Source: Cryomorphaceae bacterium (GTDB taxonomy: Bacteria > Bacteroidota > Bacteroidia > Flavobacteriales > BACL11). From it: DNA of 7,357 nucleotides. The notes under the pieces were generated by a model. It was not told the DNA's origin. It did no database searches and worked only from the letters and a program-made list of their open reading frames with translations. Positions within the stretch are counted from its first letter, which is position 1; the number at the start of each line of letters is the position of its first letter. Below, piece after piece: positions 6,493 through 7,357 of this stretch. The DNA lies in the NCBI GenBank assembly GCA_949511925.1, contig CATEYX010000053.1, positions 1 through 7,357 of the forward strand, written 5' to 3'. The translations under genes were made by a program, and so were the position numbers.

Positions 6493-7308
6493 TTATTTCT
6501 TTTTAGCTTTCTTGTCCTTTGCAATCTGCTTGTCTTTAGCTTTCTTGTCCTTTGCAGCCTGCTTGTCTTTAGCTTTCTTGTCCTTTGCAACCTGCTTATC
6601 TTTAGCTTTCTTGTCCTTTGCAGCCTGCTTGTCTTTAGCTTTCTTGTCCTTAGCGACTTGCTGATTTTTTACCATTTTCTGCAAATAAGTCGGATCTACT
6701 ACTTCATCAACTTTTTTGTCTTTAGCAGCTTGCTCATCTTTAGTTTTTTTAAACTTAGTAGCTGGTTTTACTCTAGTACTCTTACTAGATTTAGATGATG
6801 TAACCGTTTTGGATTCTACTTTTTTAGCTGATTGTTTATTTACCTTTTGTAATTTTATACAACTACCACAATCAACTTTGGAATTTAACAACATTAATGT
6901 ATTCTCCCAAACATAAGCATCCTGCGCTTTAGCCATACCTTCTTTAGTGAAATATGAGATTAAAAATCTGTTACTATCAAAAACCATATAAATAGAAGTT
7001 TCATCTTGAAAGTATAATTCTCCATTATTTCTTGATGATTCTAAATAAACTAAATCAGCATTATCTTTAATGAATTTATGCACATACTTATACTCAACAA
7101 TCAACTGACTTAAAGCAAGGTTTTGATGAATATCATATGGCTGAATTGCAAGAGTAGAATTAACCTCTTCAGGTGACATTCCTAAATTAATATTAAATAT
7201 CTTGTCTATTGTTGTATAAATATTTTTTGTTACTTTACTCTGCCCAAAGACATTAAAGCTACAAGTAACTAAAAGTACAACGATTAATTTTTTTATATTA
7301 TTTTTCAT
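6493..7308 (-). CDS. exported protein with lysine-rich 11-residue repeat tail
   Basis: I cannot name the family. The 271-residue product has a clear signal peptide (KNNIKK, hydrophobic LIVVLLVTCSFNVFG, likely cleavage after Gly22 in VFG-QS). Cys16 (LVTC) is a poor lipobox. Residues 30-140 look like a compact globular domain: LGMSPEEVNSTL (42-53) and the strand-rich stretch GELYFQDETSIYMVFDSNRF (96-115). The GMSxxEV start recalls BamE/SmpA-like and other small envelope domains, but this is only a resemblance. A CGSC motif (147-150) follows, then a Ser/Lys linker (about 158-190). The C-terminus (220-271) is four 11-residue repeats plus a partial one, nearly all Lys, Asp, Ala and Gln, ending KKAKKK. 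The tail should be a highly basic extended helix or disordered segment able to bind anionic surfaces or nucleic acid. The ATG overlaps the stop of an upstream reading frame (TAATG), so translation may be coupled. Confidence 0.85.
   Translation of the reverse strand: MKNNIKKLIVVLLVTCSFNVFGQSKVTKNIYTTIDKIFNINLGMSPEEVNSTLAIQPYDIHQNLALSQLIVEYKYVHKFIKDNADLVYLESSRNNGELYFQDETSIYMVFDSNRFLISYFTKEGMAKAQDAYVWENTLMLLNSKVDCGSCIKLQKVNKQSAKKVESKTVTSSKSSKSTRVKPATKFKKTKDEQAAKDKKVDEVVDPTYLQKMVKNQQVAKDKKAKDKQAAKDKKAKDKQVAKDKKAKDKQAAKDKKAKDKQIAKDKKAKKK
6496..6651 (-). repeat. 33-bp in-frame tandem repeat, about 4.7 copies
   Basis: Four complete 33-bp units (6651-6520) plus a shorter fifth (6519-6496) encode KDKKAKDKQxA, with x = Ala, Val, Ala, Ile in order. 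Units differ at only a few bases, mostly in the codons around x, so the array probably expanded recently by slippage or unequal exchange. Because the unit is a multiple of three, copy-number change would alter tail length without breaking the frame. A degenerate relative (KDEQAAKDKKV) occurs at residues 190-200. Confidence 0.95.
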
Positions 7309-7357
7309 TATTGTTTTGTTTTTATATTAGCTCCTGCTTTAGCTTTAATTTCAAAAT
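7308..7357 (-). CDS. possible C-terminus of an upstream gene (partial)
   Basis: Reading from the right edge on the minus strand, one frame gives FEIKAKAGANIKTKQ and then TAA, whose last base is the first base of the ATG at 7308 (TAATG). The frame is open to the edge, and such a one-base overlap is typical of operon partners. Only about 15 residues are visible, so no function can be assigned. A second frame is also open and ends in TAA at 7326-7324, so the assignment is tentative. Confidence 0.38.
   Translation of the reverse strand, partial: FEIKAKAGANIKTKQ

Noticed and set aside
6496..6651. Regular 33-bp repetition considered as a CRISPR array
   Set aside because: The units abut with no unique spacers, are in frame and encode a protein repeat; there are no cas genes.
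6716..6916. Plus-strand open frame of 66 codons
   Set aside because: Antisense to the Lys/Ser-rich linker of the exported protein; its Leu/Ala/Ser-rich, apparently hydrophobic sequence is the complement of that linker.

Overview
The window is AT-rich, and both its proteins and its promoter-like elements point to a Bacteroidota genome, probably Flavobacteriia-like. RecA, UvrA and endonuclease III have the family features of that phylum as I know them. Several intergenic stretches carry the Bacteroidota -7 motif TAnnTTTG, and starts lack Shine-Dalgarno sequences. No mobile element, CRISPR array, tRNA or rRNA is visible. Every gap longer than 70 bases is accounted for below.

Layout: positions 1-3480 are read entirely on the minus strand. 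In transcription order they hold an ECF-type sigma factor (3480-2893), a 67-residue uncharacterised protein (2821-2618), a hairpin terminator (2602-2579), nth for endonuclease III (2561-1926, GTG start), recA (1850-849), and a TPR lipoprotein that runs off the left edge (842-1). A 156-base intergenic region (3481-3636) separates the sigma gene from divergent uvrA (3637-6408, plus strand). It carries back-to-back promoter candidates and an imperfect dyad. uvrA ends at a strong hairpin (6427-6452) that can terminate transcription from both sides. Beyond it, on the minus strand, is an exported protein with a lysine-rich tail of 11-residue tandem repeats (7308-6493). Its start codon overlaps what looks like the stop codon of another gene that is cut by the right edge.

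The core is a DNA-repair neighbourhood. Nth covers base excision repair, RecA recombination and the damage response, and UvrA damage recognition in nucleotide excision repair. All are grouped around one regulatory gene. The sigma factor and uvrA share a control region, which allows but does not prove linked regulation. The sigma gene lacks the membrane anti-sigma gene often found beside ECF factors and has instead a small soluble protein of unknown role.

Most of the window is ordinary housekeeping DNA, and I see no convincing wholly new system. The points most worth a second look are the shared sigma/uvrA control region with its dyad, the small protein encoded with the sigma factor, the loss of one CxxC pair in UvrA's first zinc module, and the near-identical 33-bp repeats behind the polycationic tail.
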